DNA from: Phoenicibacter congonensis
Lineage (GTDB): Bacteria; Actinomycetota; Coriobacteriia; Coriobacteriales; Eggerthellaceae
NCBI GenBank assembly: GCA_030530045.1
Contig: JAUMVS010000005.1
Span: 1 to 27,950 of the forward strand
Direction: 5' to 3'
DNA: 27,950 nt
This document shows positions 15,116 through 22,955 of this stretch, piece by piece. Positions within the stretch are counted from its first letter, which is position 1; each line of letters begins with the position of its first letter. The translations under genes were made by a program, and so were the position numbers. Below the pieces are notes generated by a model. It ran no database searches and was not told the origin of the DNA. It was given only the letters and a program-made list of their open reading frames with translations.

Positions 15116-15871
15116 TTAGCCAAAGTGACCCGAAACGTATTCTTTAGTCTCGTTGTGCTGTGGGTCGTTGAAGAGCTTTTCAGTTGGCGCGAATTCAACA
15201 AGGTCGCCCATTAGGAAGAAAGCGGACTGATCAGCTACGCGTTGCGCCTGTTGCATGTTGTGGGTAACCATCACAACTGTGTAGTTTTTCTTAAGCTCAC
15301 CAACTAGTTCCTCAATTTGAGAGGTCGAAATTGGGTCAAGAGCGCTCGTTGATTCGTCGAGCAGAATAACCTCAGGCTTTACTGCAAGAGCACGAGCGAT
15401 GCAAAGACGCTGCTGCTGTCCACCAGAAAGACCAAGTGCGCTTTTCTTCAAGCGGTCACTAACTTCATCCCAAAGTGCTGCGCCGCGAAGCGACTCTTCA
15501 ACAATTTGGTCAAGTTCATCGCGATTTTTAATACCGTGAATGCGAGGTCCATAGGCAACATTGTCATAAATGCTCATTGGGAATGGGTTTGCTTTTTGAA
15601 ACACCATGCCAACTCGTTTGCGAAGCTCTGTTACATCGCAGTTGTTTGAATAGATGTCTTCGTCATCAAAAGTAACGCTACCCTGGATTTTTACGTTCTC
15701 AACAAGGTCGTTCATTCTGTTAAGGGTGCGAAGAAATGTTGATTTTCCGCATCCAGATGGTCCAATCAAGGCAGTTACTTCGTGAGTTGGAATTGCAATG
15801 TTAATGTCGTGCAATGCATGGTTTGAGCCGTACCAAAGGTTCAAATCGTTAGTTACAAAAGTGTCGTTCAT
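15116..15871 (-). CDS. pstB: Phosphate ABC transporter ATP-binding protein PstB
   Basis: PstB powers the high-affinity phosphate importer PstSCAB from the cytoplasmic side. The 251-residue protein has Walker A GPSGCGKST (37-45), the Q-loop in MVFQKANPFPMSIYDNVAYG (about 89-108, a PstB hallmark), the ABC signature LSGGQQQR (148-155), Walker B VILLDESTSALDP (168-180) and the switch histidine in VMVTHNMQQA. The length is typical. The start codon overlaps the pstA stop by one base (TAATG), with GAAGGA as ribosome binding site, so translation is coupled. It is the last gene of the operon; the usual phoU is not next to it. Confidence 0.97.
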   Translation of the reverse strand: MNDTFVTNDLNLWYGSNHALHDINIAIPTHEVTALIGPSGCGKSTFLRTLNRMNDLVENVKIQGSVTFDDEDIYSNNCDVTELRKRVGMVFQKANPFPMSIYDNVAYGPRIHGIKNRDELDQIVEESLRGAALWDEVSDRLKKSALGLSGGQQQRLCIARALAVKPEVILLDESTSALDPISTSQIEELVGELKKNYTVVMVTHNMQQAQRVADQSAFFLMGDLVEFAPTEKLFNDPQHNETKEYVSGHFG

Positions 15872-16821
15872 TATTTTTCCTTCTTTTCAAGCTTAGAGGC
15901 AGTTAGGTTTGCGCAAATATTCAGGATGAGAGTGAGAATCATGAGAATTGAGGCAACCGCAAACGCAACGTCGAGTTGTCCGCGCTCTGTTGCATAGACA
16001 TAAAGAGCAACGGTGAGTGTTGCGCTTGATGACTGAAGAGCTGTCATAAAGCCATTTAAGATGAGTCCGAAACCTGCAGTGTAGAGCAGCGCTGCTGACT
16101 CGCCCACAATTCTGCCGATTGCAAGAATGCAACCAGTGACGATGCCGTCGATGGCATTTGGCAGAACTACGGTTCTAATCATGTGCCACTTTCCGCTTCC
16201 AAGGGCAAGCGCACCTTCGCGGTAGCTTTGAGGAACTGTGCGAAGCGACTCAAGCGTGTTTGAGATGATTGTTGGCAAAACCATGACTACAAGAGTCAAG
16301 CCGCCAGCAAGAACACCAGCTTGCAGGCCCAAAATCTGAATGAAAAAAAGCATGCCGACAAGTCCAAAGATAACTGATGGAATGCCAGTCAAGGTTTCAA
16401 CAGCAAAGCTAATCGACTTAACGATAACCCTGTTCGTTGCATATTCATTCAGATAAACCGCAGCACAAACACCAAGAGGAATAACAATTGCCATTGCGAT
16501 TAACACGATGTAGAGCGTGTTTAAGATGTTAGGCAAAATTCCAATAGTGTCTTTTACGTAACTTGACTGAGTGGTCAAAAGTTGCACTGTAACAAAAGGA
16601 ATTCCGCGGTAGAAAATGTAGCCAATGATGAGTGCAAGGATTGCGCACACAACAAAGCCACTGCCATAAACGAGACCTTTTACAATTTTGTCTTTGCGAC
16701 GTCTTGAGACGCTCATTTTAGGAAGTGCTTTTTTGACAGCCTCAGATGCTGAAGTTTTGTTTTCAGCCGCAGAAGCGCCATTAAGTTGCTGATTAGGAAG
16801 CATTACGCCTGATTGAGACAT
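15871..16821 (-). CDS. pstA: Phosphate ABC transporter permease PstA
   Basis: One of the two membrane subunits of the phosphate importer. The 316-residue protein starts with a hydrophilic 45-residue cytoplasmic tail rich in Ser, Ala and Lys, longer than in many PstA proteins, followed by about six membrane helices. Family marks are GILPNILNTLYIVLIAM, AAVYLNEYA, the SAVETLTGIPSVIFGLVG-like segment (AVETLTGIPSVIFGLVG) and the coupling-loop region SYREGALALGSGKWHMIRTVVLP. The start overlaps the pstC stop by one base (TAATG) behind a strong GGGAGGAG ribosome binding site. The stop in turn overlaps the pstB start. Identity as PstA rather than PstC rests on order and on the FYRGIPFVTVQLLT and ATERGQLDVAFAVA regions. 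Confidence 0.95.
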   Translation of the reverse strand: MSQSGVMLPNQQLNGASAAENKTSASEAVKKALPKMSVSRRRKDKIVKGLVYGSGFVVCAILALIIGYIFYRGIPFVTVQLLTTQSSYVKDTIGILPNILNTLYIVLIAMAIVIPLGVCAAVYLNEYATNRVIVKSISFAVETLTGIPSVIFGLVGMLFFIQILGLQAGVLAGGLTLVVMVLPTIISNTLESLRTVPQSYREGALALGSGKWHMIRTVVLPNAIDGIVTGCILAIGRIVGESAALLYTAGFGLILNGFMTALQSSSATLTVALYVYATERGQLDVAFAVASILMILTLILNICANLTASKLEKKEK

Positions 16822-17687
16822 TATTTCTCCTCCCTTCTAGCAATGAGGTTAAGAATCACATTTACTGCAATGATGAACAGGAAGAGAACAAGACCGATGC
16901 TAAAGAGCGCTTCGCGGTGAAGACTTCCGTAGGAAGCGTAGCTCATTTCTGAAACGATTGCGGTTGTTAAGAAGCGAACTGAGCCGAAAAGCGATGGCAT
17001 GTTTGCAACGTTTCCTGCAACCATGATGATTGCCATTGCTTCACCTAAAGCGCGGCCAATTCCTTGTATTACTGCTGTGGCAATGCCGCTTCTTGCTGCA
17101 TGGATTGAAACCTTGAAGTAGGTCTCAGTCTCAGTGGCACCTAATGCAAGTGAACCATGCTCGTATTCTTTGGGAACTGCATCGAGAGCCGTCGTTGATA
17201 CATTTACGATGTATGGGAGGATCATAACTGTGAGAACGAGGATTGCAGCAAGAAGCGTCGCACCAGACGAGAGGGCAAAAATTGCTTGAATTGCGGGAAC
17301 AAGAATAATCATTCCAACAAGACCATAAACAACACCTGGAATGCCCGCCAGCAGCTCAACTGCCGATCTAATCAAGCGACCAGATTTTTTTCTAGCAAAC
17401 TTTGAAAGATAAACTGCTGTCAAGATTCCGAGTGGAAGACCAAGAATAACTGCACCAATTGTGCCGTAAACACTTGTCAAAATAAATGGCAGAATTCCGA
17501 ATTGGTTGTTGCTTGGATTCCAAACTTGGCCAAACAAAAAGTCGACGATGCCGATTTTGGCAATCGCCGGTACACCTGAGATTACCAGGTATACCGTGAT
17601 GCCAATAACAAAGGCGACTGAGAGTAAACCGAATCCGAAAAACACACCGTGAAATATGTTTTCTGTGATGTTTGATTTTTTCTTCAT
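16821..17687 (-). CDS. pstC: Phosphate ABC transporter permease PstC
   Basis: The second membrane subunit of the phosphate importer. The 288-residue protein has about six membrane helices, with PstC marks FLFGQVWNPSNNQFGILPFI (about 46-65), PLGILTAVYLSKFA, VELLAGIPGVVYGLVGM and the coupling helix EYEHGSLALGATETETYFKV. Length is normal. It begins 55 bases after the pstS stop; the gap holds AGGTAAAG and a repeated AAAGAC but no strong ribosome binding site or terminator, so co-transcription with pstS is likely, perhaps at a lower level than pstS. Its stop overlaps the pstA start by one base. Confidence 0.96.
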   Translation of the reverse strand: MKKKSNITENIFHGVFFGFGLLSVAFVIGITVYLVISGVPAIAKIGIVDFLFGQVWNPSNNQFGILPFILTSVYGTIGAVILGLPLGILTAVYLSKFARKKSGRLIRSAVELLAGIPGVVYGLVGMIILVPAIQAIFALSSGATLLAAILVLTVMILPYIVNVSTTALDAVPKEYEHGSLALGATETETYFKVSIHAARSGIATAVIQGIGRALGEAMAIIMVAGNVANMPSLFGSVRFLTTAIVSEMSYASYGSLHREALFSIGLVLFLFIIAVNVILNLIARREEK

Positions 17688-17742
17688 GTCTTTGCTTTAC
17701 CTATTTACAACTAATGATTTAAAGTCTTTGATTTCTTAAAAA

Positions 17743-18591
17743 CTATTCATTTACAGGAATTGCGCCAGCTTTTTTGATGAGATCAGCTGATGATGAGCTT
17801 GTCATGAAGTCGAGGAATGATTGTGCCTGTTTTGAAAGCTCAGTTCCCTCTTTTGTGACTACATTGAATGGACGCTGGATTTTGTAGCTTCCGTCTTTAA
17901 CTGTGCTCTCGCTGCAAGTTACTCCGTCGACAGTGACAGTTTTGATTCCGCTTTGTCCTTCAACAGAAGAAAGTGAAGCATAACCAATTGCATTTTTAGA
18001 GCTTGAAACTGCAGTGATTACAGCGCCAGTTGAAGTGAGTTCCTGAGAAAGTTTGCACTTGTCGGAAGTCTTTGTAATTGACTCGAAGCCATCACGAGTG
18101 CCAGAACCAGACTCACGGCCGATGCAAGAAATCTCGAGATTCTCGCCGCCAACTTCGCTCCAGTTAGTGATTTCACCGGTGAAGATTTGTGTGATTTGCT
18201 CAAGAGTGAGGTTGTCTACGCCGCAGTTTTCGTTAACGATGATTGCGATGCCGTCGAGTGCAACGGTTGTAGCTTTAAGACCAGTTTCTGTGTCTTTGAG
18301 TGCACGTGAAGAAAGGCCGAGGTCGCAAGAACCATTTTTGACGCTCTCAATGCCAGTGCCAGAACCTGTTGCGTCGTATGTTACTTTAACGTCGCTATTT
18401 TCCTGCATGTATGCCTCACCAAGCACACCAATAACTTTCTCCATTGAAGTTGAGCCGTTTGTTGAAACTGTGCCCGAAAGCTTCTCTTCGCTAGAAGAGC
18501 TTGAGTTAGAACCACAAGCATAAAGGCCGAATAGAAGCGCAAATGCAACAAAAATAATCGATGCATTCTTTAGAACTGATTTTGTTTTCAT
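17743..18591 (-). CDS. pstS: Phosphate-binding lipoprotein PstS
   Basis: PstS is the membrane-anchored extracellular phosphate receptor of the Pst importer. It carries a lipoprotein signal: Lys-rich start, hydrophobic core and lipobox LYAC with the lipidated cysteine at residue 26, a substrate for Lgt and then LspA (encoded at 22956-23441). A Ser-rich spacer follows, then phosphate-site segments STNGSTSMEKVI, DATGSGTGIESV and GRESGSGTRDGF. Length is 282 residues. An in-frame TTG at 18612 would add seven residues, but the ATG at 18591 fits the signal peptide and has AAAGGAAA about 12 bases upstream. It is the first gene of pstS-C-A-B and is divergent from the two-component pair, fitting control by phosphate starvation. 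Confidence 0.96.
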   Translation of the reverse strand: MKTKSVLKNASIIFVAFALLFGLYACGSNSSSSSEEKLSGTVSTNGSTSMEKVIGVLGEAYMQENSDVKVTYDATGSGTGIESVKNGSCDLGLSSRALKDTETGLKATTVALDGIAIIVNENCGVDNLTLEQITQIFTGEITNWSEVGGENLEISCIGRESGSGTRDGFESITKTSDKCKLSQELTSTGAVITAVSSSKNAIGYASLSSVEGQSGIKTVTVDGVTCSESTVKDGSYKIQRPFNVVTKEGTELSKQAQSFLDFMTSSSSADLIKKAGAIPVNE

Positions 18592-18789
18592 TCTTTTTCT
18601 TTTTCCTTTCAAATTTCCTAATCGAGTTCTTACCGCTCCCTCTTTTTGGGAACATATCTATTGAACGGCTCGAGTGAAAAGAATTTGTTTTGCTTGAGAA
18701 ACAGTTCTGCTAAATAAATTCAAACATTTTGCAAAGTCATAACGTTCAATCTTTTCAATTTGTTTACAAACTGTGTGTAGAATTTAGTC
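18592..18789. promoter_or_regulatory. Shared divergent control region of pstS and the PhoB-like regulator
   Basis: This 198-bp AT-rich region separates pstS (minus) from the regulator gene (plus). On the plus strand TAGAAT (18778-18783) lies only 6 bases before the regulator ATG. Upstream of it, four 9-bp blocks with a shared T(C/T)A core (18735-18770) may be a regulator site. On the pstS side, TTCAC, TTCAA and TTCCC recur at 13-bp steps (within about 18640-18685). Neither set has the 11-bp spacing seen upstream of recA, so no Pho box can be claimed. Confidence 0.4.
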
Positions 18790-19491
18790 ATGATTTACTA
18801 CGTAGAAGATGACGAAAACATCCGCGGTCTTGCTCTTTATGCACTAAAGCAAGCTGGTCTTGAAGCTGTCGGTTTTGCCGATGGCAATTCTTTTTTCGAA
18901 CAAGCTGACAAAAGCAATTGCGAATTGATTTTGCTTGACATTATGCTTCCTGGGACCGACGGTCTCACTTTGTTAAGCGAGATCAGAAGCGATAAACAAC
19001 TTTGCGAAACTCCAGTAATGATGCTTTCAGCCAAGGGCACAGAATACGACAAGGTTAGCGCCCTTGATGCTGGAGCCGACGACTACCTCGCGAAGCCTTT
19101 TGGCATGATGGAACTGGTCAGCCGCTGCAAAGCTCTTTTAAGAAGAACGGGACAAAAGTCTTCACGCACAAACACTGTTTATAGATGCGGCCCAGTTGAA
19201 ATTAACCAAGATGCTCATGAAGTTAAATCGAATGGCGTCGATGTGGAGCTTTCCCCTAAAGAGTTCGAATTGTTGCTCACTCTCATGGAAAACGAAGGCA
19301 GAGTTTTGTCAAGAAACCAGCTTCTTGAAGATATCTGGGGTATCTCATTCGTGGGCGAAACTCGCACAGTTGATACTCACATTCAAACGTTGCGTCGCAA
19401 GCTAAACCGCGCATGCGACCTTTCGGGCAACATTATTCAAACAATACACGGTGTTGGCTACCGCGCTAAAGCAAGCGGCTACGATAAATAA
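18790..19491 (+). CDS. OmpR/PhoB-family response regulator (PhoB/RegX3/PhoP-like)
   Basis: A cytoplasmic DNA-binding response regulator of 233 residues. The receiver domain has the acidic pair D7-D8, phospho-acceptor D50 (LILLDIMLPG) and K102 (AKPF). The C-terminal winged helix (about 130-230) has LSPKEFELLLTLMENEGRVLSR and TVDTHIQTLRRKL, typical of PhoB. Being divergent from pstSCAB and beside a PhoR-like kinase, it very likely governs the phosphate response; the exact name is inferred from context. The protein begins right at the first receiver strand (MIYYVEDD). The ATG at 18790 has no ribosome binding site, while a -10-like TAGAAT lies 6 bases upstream, so the mRNA may be leaderless. The kinase gene begins one base after its stop. 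Confidence 0.92.
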   Translation: MIYYVEDDENIRGLALYALKQAGLEAVGFADGNSFFEQADKSNCELILLDIMLPGTDGLTLLSEIRSDKQLCETPVMMLSAKGTEYDKVSALDAGADDYLAKPFGMMELVSRCKALLRRTGQKSSRTNTVYRCGPVEINQDAHEVKSNGVDVELSPKEFELLLTLMENEGRVLSRNQLLEDIWGISFVGETRTVDTHIQTLRRKLNRACDLSGNIIQTIHGVGYRAKASGYDK

Positions 19492-19492
19492 A

Positions 19493-20542
19493 ATGAAGAA
19501 ACATCGCAGCCTATATTCATTGCTTTTTTTCTCTATTTTCATTTTTGTCGCAATAGTCGCAATTGCGGTCACGCTCGTTGTTTCCTATTTGAGCTACGCA
19601 GCTCTTGATGACGCGTCGACCCTTCCCTATTTCCTGCTAGCGTCTTCCACGCAGCTTGCATCTTTTGCTTTTGTGCTTTTGCTTGTAACGCTCGTAGTTT
19701 CTAGAGTGCTCACCGACATCATCACAAAACCACTTCGCGACATCAATTTGAGTCACCCGCTAAACAACGACACCTACGAAGAAGTCCAACCCCTTCTGAA
19801 AAGGGTCAACGATCAGCGCAAAATGCTTGAAGAACAAAACAAGCTTTTGGAAGACACTAACAAAATGCGTCGAAACTTCACAGGCAACGTCTCTCATGAG
19901 ATGAAAACACCACTGCAAGTGATTGGCGGCTATGCTGAGCTCATGGAAAACGACATGGTTCCACCCGAGGACATCAAAAAAACAGCAACTCTCATTCGCA
20001 AAGAAGCCGAGACTATGCGCGATTTGATTGATGATGTCTTGACTCTTTCAAAGCTTGACGAAAATGCGGAAGACACGAGCAGCATTGTCGACCTCTCGCA
20101 AGTTACTAAGCGTGTCGCAATTCGTCTTTCTCACAAAGCAGAAAAGCGTGACCAGGAAATTGTTTTGAATGTGAAAGATGACATAAAGATTAAAGGCGGC
20201 ACATCTCTCACTGAACAGATGATTTATAACCTTGTTGACAATGCGATTAAATACAACAAACAAGGTGGCAAGGTAACAATTGAACTCATCAAGAAGGCAA
20301 GCGTTGTAAAACTTTCAGTTTCCGACGAAGGTCCAGGAATTCCAATTTCGCAGCGCGACCGAGTGTTCGAACGTTTCTACAGAGTTGACGAAAGCCGCTC
20401 TCGCGAAACAGGCGGAACAGGCCTTGGCCTTGCAATTGTTAAGCATTCCGTGGAAAACATCTCAGGAAGAATTGAGATCAAAGACAATCCAGCCTCACCA
20501 ACTGGCGCAAAGTTCGTTGTTAAAATCCCAGCTCTAGACTAA
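19493..20542 (+). CDS. Sensor histidine kinase, PhoR-like
   Basis: A membrane histidine kinase of 349 residues, partner of the preceding regulator. Two membrane helices (about 8-32 and 48-71) enclose a loop of only about 15 residues, so there is no extracellular sensor domain; no clear PAS domain is seen either. A helical linker (about 72-125) leads to the HisKA domain with H135 (NVSHEMKTPLQ). The ATPase domain has NLVDNAIKYN (about 246-255), DEGPGIP (278-284) and GGTGLGLAIVKH (307-318). A GTG at 19451 is open in frame but lies inside the regulator gene; the ATG at 19493, one base after the regulator stop, gives a proper N-terminus (MKKHRSLYSLL). No ribosome binding site is seen, so coupled translation is likely. 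The phosphate role is inferred from context. Confidence 0.9.
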   Translation: MKKHRSLYSLLFFSIFIFVAIVAIAVTLVVSYLSYAALDDASTLPYFLLASSTQLASFAFVLLLVTLVVSRVLTDIITKPLRDINLSHPLNNDTYEEVQPLLKRVNDQRKMLEEQNKLLEDTNKMRRNFTGNVSHEMKTPLQVIGGYAELMENDMVPPEDIKKTATLIRKEAETMRDLIDDVLTLSKLDENAEDTSSIVDLSQVTKRVAIRLSHKAEKRDQEIVLNVKDDIKIKGGTSLTEQMIYNLVDNAIKYNKQGGKVTIELIKKASVVKLSVSDEGPGIPISQRDRVFERFYRVDESRSRETGGTGLGLAIVKHSVENISGRIEIKDNPASPTGAKFVVKIPALD

Positions 20543-20558
20543 TTTTTAATACACAATT

Positions 20559-20595
20559 ATTCCCATTAATAAACCAATAACAAAAAAATGGGAAT
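20559..20595. repeat. Inverted repeat between kinase gene and tRNA-Pro
   Basis: ATTCCCATT and AATGGGAAT form perfect 9-bp arms around a 19-base AT-rich spacer. It separates the converging kinase gene and tRNA-Pro and may act as a weak bidirectional terminator, but neither side has a T-run after the stem and the loop is long. Confidence 0.4.
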
Positions 20596-20602
20596 TGAAA
20601 AA

Positions 20603-20679
<77 letters not shown>

Positions 20680-20697
20680 ATAAATTCGACAGCTTTT

Positions 20698-20726
20698 ATT
20701 CTAGCGAGAATTAATGGAAATACGAA
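20698..20726 (-). promoter_or_regulatory. Candidate tRNA-Pro promoter
   Basis: The minus strand has TAGAAT at 20698-20703 and TTCGTA at 20721-20726 with a 17-bp spacer, placing the start about 11 bases before the tRNA 5' end. The -35 match is weak (3 of 6). Confidence 0.45.
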
Positions 20727-20738
20727 CTAGAAAAAGAC

Positions 20739-21389
20739 TTAAAGCTTTGCAACCTCATCAACAATCAATTCTGCAAGTTCATCTTTAGAACCACCTGCAA
20801 ACTCAACAGTGCCATTTTTTGTCAGAAGTGTTGCTGCTGTTTTGTCTTTTGAAAAAACTTGCCCTGCTGACACATCATTTGCGACAATCATGTCGCAGCC
20901 TTTTGATTTGAGCTTAAATGTAGCATTTTCTAGCAAATTGTTAGTCTCAGCCGAAAAACCGATTACTCTTTGATCATTCGTTTTTATACCGCTTAATGTT
21001 TTTAAAATGTCGGGGTTTTTAACGAGCTCAATGGACGCAAGACTTGCATCGTCAGCGCCCTTTTTGAGCTTTGAGTCGTGATAAATCTTTGGACGATAAT
21101 CGCAAACAGCTGCACAGCAAATCGCAATGTCGCAACTAGCAAATTGGTCCTCGCAGGCCTGAAGCATCTCACGCGCCGACTCGACGCTTATGACATGAGC
21201 CGCCGAAGAATACTCAATATTTACTGGCCCTGTAACAACAGTTACTTCAGCACCAGCATTTGCAAAAGCTAAACAGAGCGCCTTCCCCATTTTGCCTGAT
21301 GAAAAATTTGAAATATAGCGCACAGGATCAAGGCGCTCAATCGTTGGACCTGAAGTGATTAAAACCTTTTTTCCACTAAATGACTTCAT
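20739..21389 (-). CDS. coaB: Phosphopantothenate-cysteine ligase CoaB (separate gene)
   Basis: CoaB joins cysteine to 4'-phosphopantothenate with a nucleotide triphosphate, the second step of coenzyme A synthesis from pantothenate. The 216-residue protein starts with KKVLITSGPTIERLDPVRYI and SNFSSGKMGKALC, then the CCAAVCDYRP segment, the SKLKKG lysine motif and CDMIVANDVS, matching the CoaB half of bifunctional CoaBC. In most bacteria CoaC and CoaB form one chain of about 400 residues. Here two frames, 179 and 216 residues, are separated by 7 bases in different frames. No ribosome binding site precedes the ATG, so expression may depend on coupling, or a frameshift may have split a fused gene. 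Confidence 0.93.
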   Translation of the reverse strand: MKSFSGKKVLITSGPTIERLDPVRYISNFSSGKMGKALCLAFANAGAEVTVVTGPVNIEYSSAAHVISVESAREMLQACEDQFASCDIAICCAAVCDYRPKIYHDSKLKKGADDASLASIELVKNPDILKTLSGIKTNDQRVIGFSAETNNLLENATFKLKSKGCDMIVANDVSAGQVFSKDKTAATLLTKNGTVEFAGGSKDELAELIVDEVAKL

Positions 21390-21396
21390 AACTTGA

Positions 21397-21936
21397 TTAT
21401 TGAAGGTGCTTCATGCAAGCATCAACAAGCGTGTCTACGCTGGCGAGATTTCCCTTACCAACCCCACCGCAAGCTAGAACGCCAGTTTCTGGTTCGACTA
21501 TTTCGATGCCACGTGACTTTAACTTGGCTATGTTTTCTTGCGTGGCAGCATTCTCAAACATCTTAGTGTTCATAGCAGGCGCCACTAAAATTGGACACGT
21601 TGCTGCAAGAGCGCACCCAGTCAAAACATTATCGGCGAATCCACATGCAAGTTTCGCAATAGTGTTTGCACTTGCTGGTGCGATTAAGAACAGGTCAGCT
21701 TCTTGAGAAAATTTAATGTGTGGGTTAGGTGACACTTCATCATTGAAAAAGTCGGTCACAACATGGTTTTGCGACAAGCTTCTCCATGTGATTTCCCCAA
21801 CGAATTCCAAAGCTGCTGGTGTTGCAACTACAGTGACGGAATGTCCTGCTTTAACAAAAGCGCGAACGACGCTGCATGTTTTGTATGCAGAAATGGAGCC
21901 AGTGACTCCAACGAGTATTTTTTTAACTTCAGCCAT
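21397..21936 (-). CDS. coaC: Phosphopantothenoylcysteine decarboxylase CoaC (separate gene)
   Basis: CoaC is an FMN enzyme that decarboxylates 4'-phosphopantothenoylcysteine to phosphopantetheine. The 179-residue protein has the flavoprotein start KILVGVTGSISAYK, the catalytic histidine region NPHIKFSQEADLFLIAPASA, the APAMNTKMFENAATQENI motif (PxMNxxMW-like) and the conserved cysteine in LACGGVGKGNLA. It corresponds to the N-terminal half of bifunctional CoaBC and is as long as stand-alone CoaC proteins of lactic acid bacteria. The gene starts 5 bases after rluD; no clear ribosome binding site is visible, but TAATAT lies 7 bases before the ATG. coaB follows after 7 bases. Confidence 0.94.
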   Translation of the reverse strand: MAEVKKILVGVTGSISAYKTCSVVRAFVKAGHSVTVVATPAALEFVGEITWRSLSQNHVVTDFFNDEVSPNPHIKFSQEADLFLIAPASANTIAKLACGFADNVLTGCALAATCPILVAPAMNTKMFENAATQENIAKLKSRGIEIVEPETGVLACGGVGKGNLASVDTLVDACMKHLQ

Positions 21937-21941
21937 AGTGT

Positions 21942-22952
21942 TTATATTAGATGAGAATAACCATCATAAAGTGGTGTTTCTTCAAACAAACGATTGTTAA
22001 TCGACTCAAGCGCTACGTGCAAATCGCCTGGAAGTTTGTCCTCAAAAACAAGCTTTTCGCCCGTAATTGGATGATTAAACTCAAGATGAGTTGAATGCAA
22101 GAACTGACGTGTTAGGCCAAGCGAAGCCGATTTTGCTTTTGGTGAATAGGAGCTATAAAGCGGGTCGCCAACAACAGGGTGCTTGATAAACTGCATATGC
22201 ACACGAATTTGGTGTGTTCGCCCAGTAAAAAGCTTGCATTCTAGAAGAGTGTAACCATCGTCGTTTGTGAGCGAAGAATAGCGACCAAGGCAATTAAATG
22301 TTGTAATCGCGTTTCTTGAGCCTTCGCCATCTCCAACAACCATTTTTGTGCGATGTGTAGAATGACGGCGAATTGGAGCGTCAATCTTAGCTTTATCGTC
22401 ACGAATAATGCCGTGCACCAGGCACAAATATCTTCTGTCAATTTCGCGATTTCGAATTTGCTCTATTAGCTCCTCGCCTGCCTCGTTTGTCTTAGCGCAA
22501 ATCATCAAACCAGAAGTGTGAGCATCAAGGCGATGAACGATGCCTGGGCGATCTTCATTTCCTTGGCACATGCAAAGCCCATCTTTGCCATAGCGCTGCA
22601 ACAGCGCATGCATTAACGTGCGCTTTTGTGCCTCGTTGCTTGGATGCGTCAACAAATCGGATTGTTTTGAAATCACGAGAATGTGTTCATCTTCATAGCG
22701 AATATCGAGCGGAATGAGCTCAGCTTCCACGCTTTCTGCCTCTTCTTCTTTTGAGGTAAAACTGATTACATCATCAGGCGAAACACAGTAGTTTTTCTTA
22801 ACTGCTTTTTCGTTTACAAGAACAAGCCCACTGGTAACAGCCTTTGCGGCAGCACTTCTGCTTTCAAAAAAGCCGCGATTGCACAAGACGGAGTCAATTC
22901 TCATGCCTCCGTCTTCAAGTGTCACTTCATATTTTTCGTTAATTAAAGCCAA
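21942..22952 (-). CDS. rluD: RluA/RluD-family 23S rRNA pseudouridine synthase
   Basis: The enzyme converts specific uridines in rRNA (RluD: 23S helix 69) to pseudouridine. The 336-residue protein has an N-terminal S4 RNA-binding domain (about 12-75, GGMRIDSVLC and ESRSAAAKAVTSG) and a catalytic domain with D143 in RPGIVHRLDAHTSGLMI, plus the FTGRTHQIRVHMQFIKHPVVGDPLY motif region. S4 plus catalytic domain and the place after lspA fit the RluD subfamily; exact target sites are not provable here. The start is TTG at 22952, with an in-frame stop (end of lspA) just upstream, and AAAGG about 12 bases before it. lspA-rluD is a common Gram-positive pairing. Confidence 0.92.
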   Translation of the reverse strand: MALINEKYEVTLEDGGMRIDSVLCNRGFFESRSAAAKAVTSGLVLVNEKAVKKNYCVSPDDVISFTSKEEEAESVEAELIPLDIRYEDEHILVISKQSDLLTHPSNEAQKRTLMHALLQRYGKDGLCMCQGNEDRPGIVHRLDAHTSGLMICAKTNEAGEELIEQIRNREIDRRYLCLVHGIIRDDKAKIDAPIRRHSTHRTKMVVGDGEGSRNAITTFNCLGRYSSLTNDDGYTLLECKLFTGRTHQIRVHMQFIKHPVVGDPLYSSYSPKAKSASLGLTRQFLHSTHLEFNHPITGEKLVFEDKLPGDLHVALESINNRLFEETPLYDGYSHLI

Positions 22953-22955
22953 AAG

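Noticed and set aside
18053..18523. A 156-codon open frame on the plus strand opposite pstS
   Set aside because: It lies entirely within conserved PstS coding sequence and has no ribosome binding site or recognisable domain.
18640..18770. Canonical Pho box between pstS and the regulator
   Set aside because: TTCAA/TTCAC-like words occur at 9-bp or 13-bp steps, not at the 11-bp spacing of known actinobacterial PhoP boxes, so the match is not good enough.
19451..19492. GTG start of the histidine kinase inside the regulator gene
   Set aside because: It would add residues overlapping the regulator C-terminus; the ATG at 19493 gives a normal membrane-protein start.
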